64,000 nt of DNA from CAVSPO01 sp963730005 (GTDB lineage Bacteria > Actinomycetota > Actinomycetes > Propionibacteriales > Propionibacteriaceae), in contig CAVSPO010000017.1 of NCBI GenBank assembly GCA_963730005.1, forward strand, positions 33,910 through 97,909, written 5' to 3'. The translations under genes and the position numbers were made by a program. Of the stretch, positions 63,903 through 64,000 are shown piece after piece. A model generated the notes under the pieces. The model did no database searches, was not told the origin of the DNA, and saw nothing but the letters and a program-made list of their open reading frames with translations. How positions within the stretch are numbered: the stretch's first letter is position 1; every line of letters begins with the position of its first letter.

Positions 63903-64000
63903 GGCCGAACAACTCCTCTGGTCGAACATCTTCGGCCGGTCGGGTGTGCAAGCTGCCCGCGTCCCCAAGGTGCTGCGCATCTTGTCACTGTGGGACGTGG

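Overview
The sequence is GC-rich throughout, uses GTG starts often, and encodes actinobacterial families: an SCO6880-type transfer protein, a LysM-BTAD protein, Tad pilus genes, a CmtR-type repressor and VKOR fused to a DsbA operon. I read it as accessory DNA of a high-GC actinobacterium, built around one or more integrative conjugative elements that have collected toxin-antitoxin, defence-type and metal-resistance genes. Species cannot be named. Many genes show +1/-1 breaks while long neighbours (VirB4, the 1,035-aa LysM-BTAD protein, the P-type ATPase, the E2-E1 protein) are intact, so single-base assembly errors are at least as likely as decay. Broken genes are described as one reading path.

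Region 1 (1-11.4 kb, minus strand) is a type IV conjugation module: coupling ATPase, small membrane protein, winged-helix Rep-like protein, an M23/transglycosylase/NlpC wall hydrolase, VirB4, SCO6880-type protein, a polytopic VirB6/TrbL-like channel, a single-pass transfer protein, a VirB2-sized membrane protein, a MinD/CpaE-like protein and an HTH protein. Region 2 (11.9-18.1 kb, plus strand) is an inserted cassette: excisionase-type HTH protein, an IF2N-PIN-kinase-zinc-ribbon protein, a TerY-like VWA protein, a PP2C phosphatase and a SIR2 protein with a helical C-terminus. This is the strongest candidate for an undescribed system. Region 3 (18.4-30.2 kb, minus strand) returns to the element: lipoproteins, a LysM-BTAD regulator and a complete Tad/Flp pilus locus.

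Region 4 (30.2-45.8 kb) is a mosaic: a broken glycosyltransferase, a HEPN-MNT pair, small DNA/RNA-binding proteins including a CCHC zinc-knuckle protein, a cupin, membrane proteins, an IS3 remnant on a perfect palindrome, then a tight GIY-YIG / E2-E1 / JAB operon. Convergent to it lies a Ser/Thr kinase gene split by a 2.47-kb IS256-family element with 24-bp inverted repeats, a 9-bp target duplication and two passenger genes. Removing the element restores a 390-codon frame. A decayed flavin disulfide reductase, a winged-helix protein and a Xis-like protein follow.

Region 5 (46.1-53.1 kb) is a metal/redox cassette: VKOR and DsbA, a membrane protein, a CmtR-like sensor, a P1B-ATPase, a CDF transporter and an M23 peptidase. 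Region 6 (53.4-64 kb) holds VapBC, a tRNA-3'-end-like sequence beside a broken tyrosine integrase, a second decayed copy of the left-end conjugation genes, a DUF6941-like/DUF4258/DUF2283 operon, IS256 and IS21 remnants, small zinc-ribbon proteins, an unrecognised 734-aa protein with an internal duplication, and a DUF488 protein.
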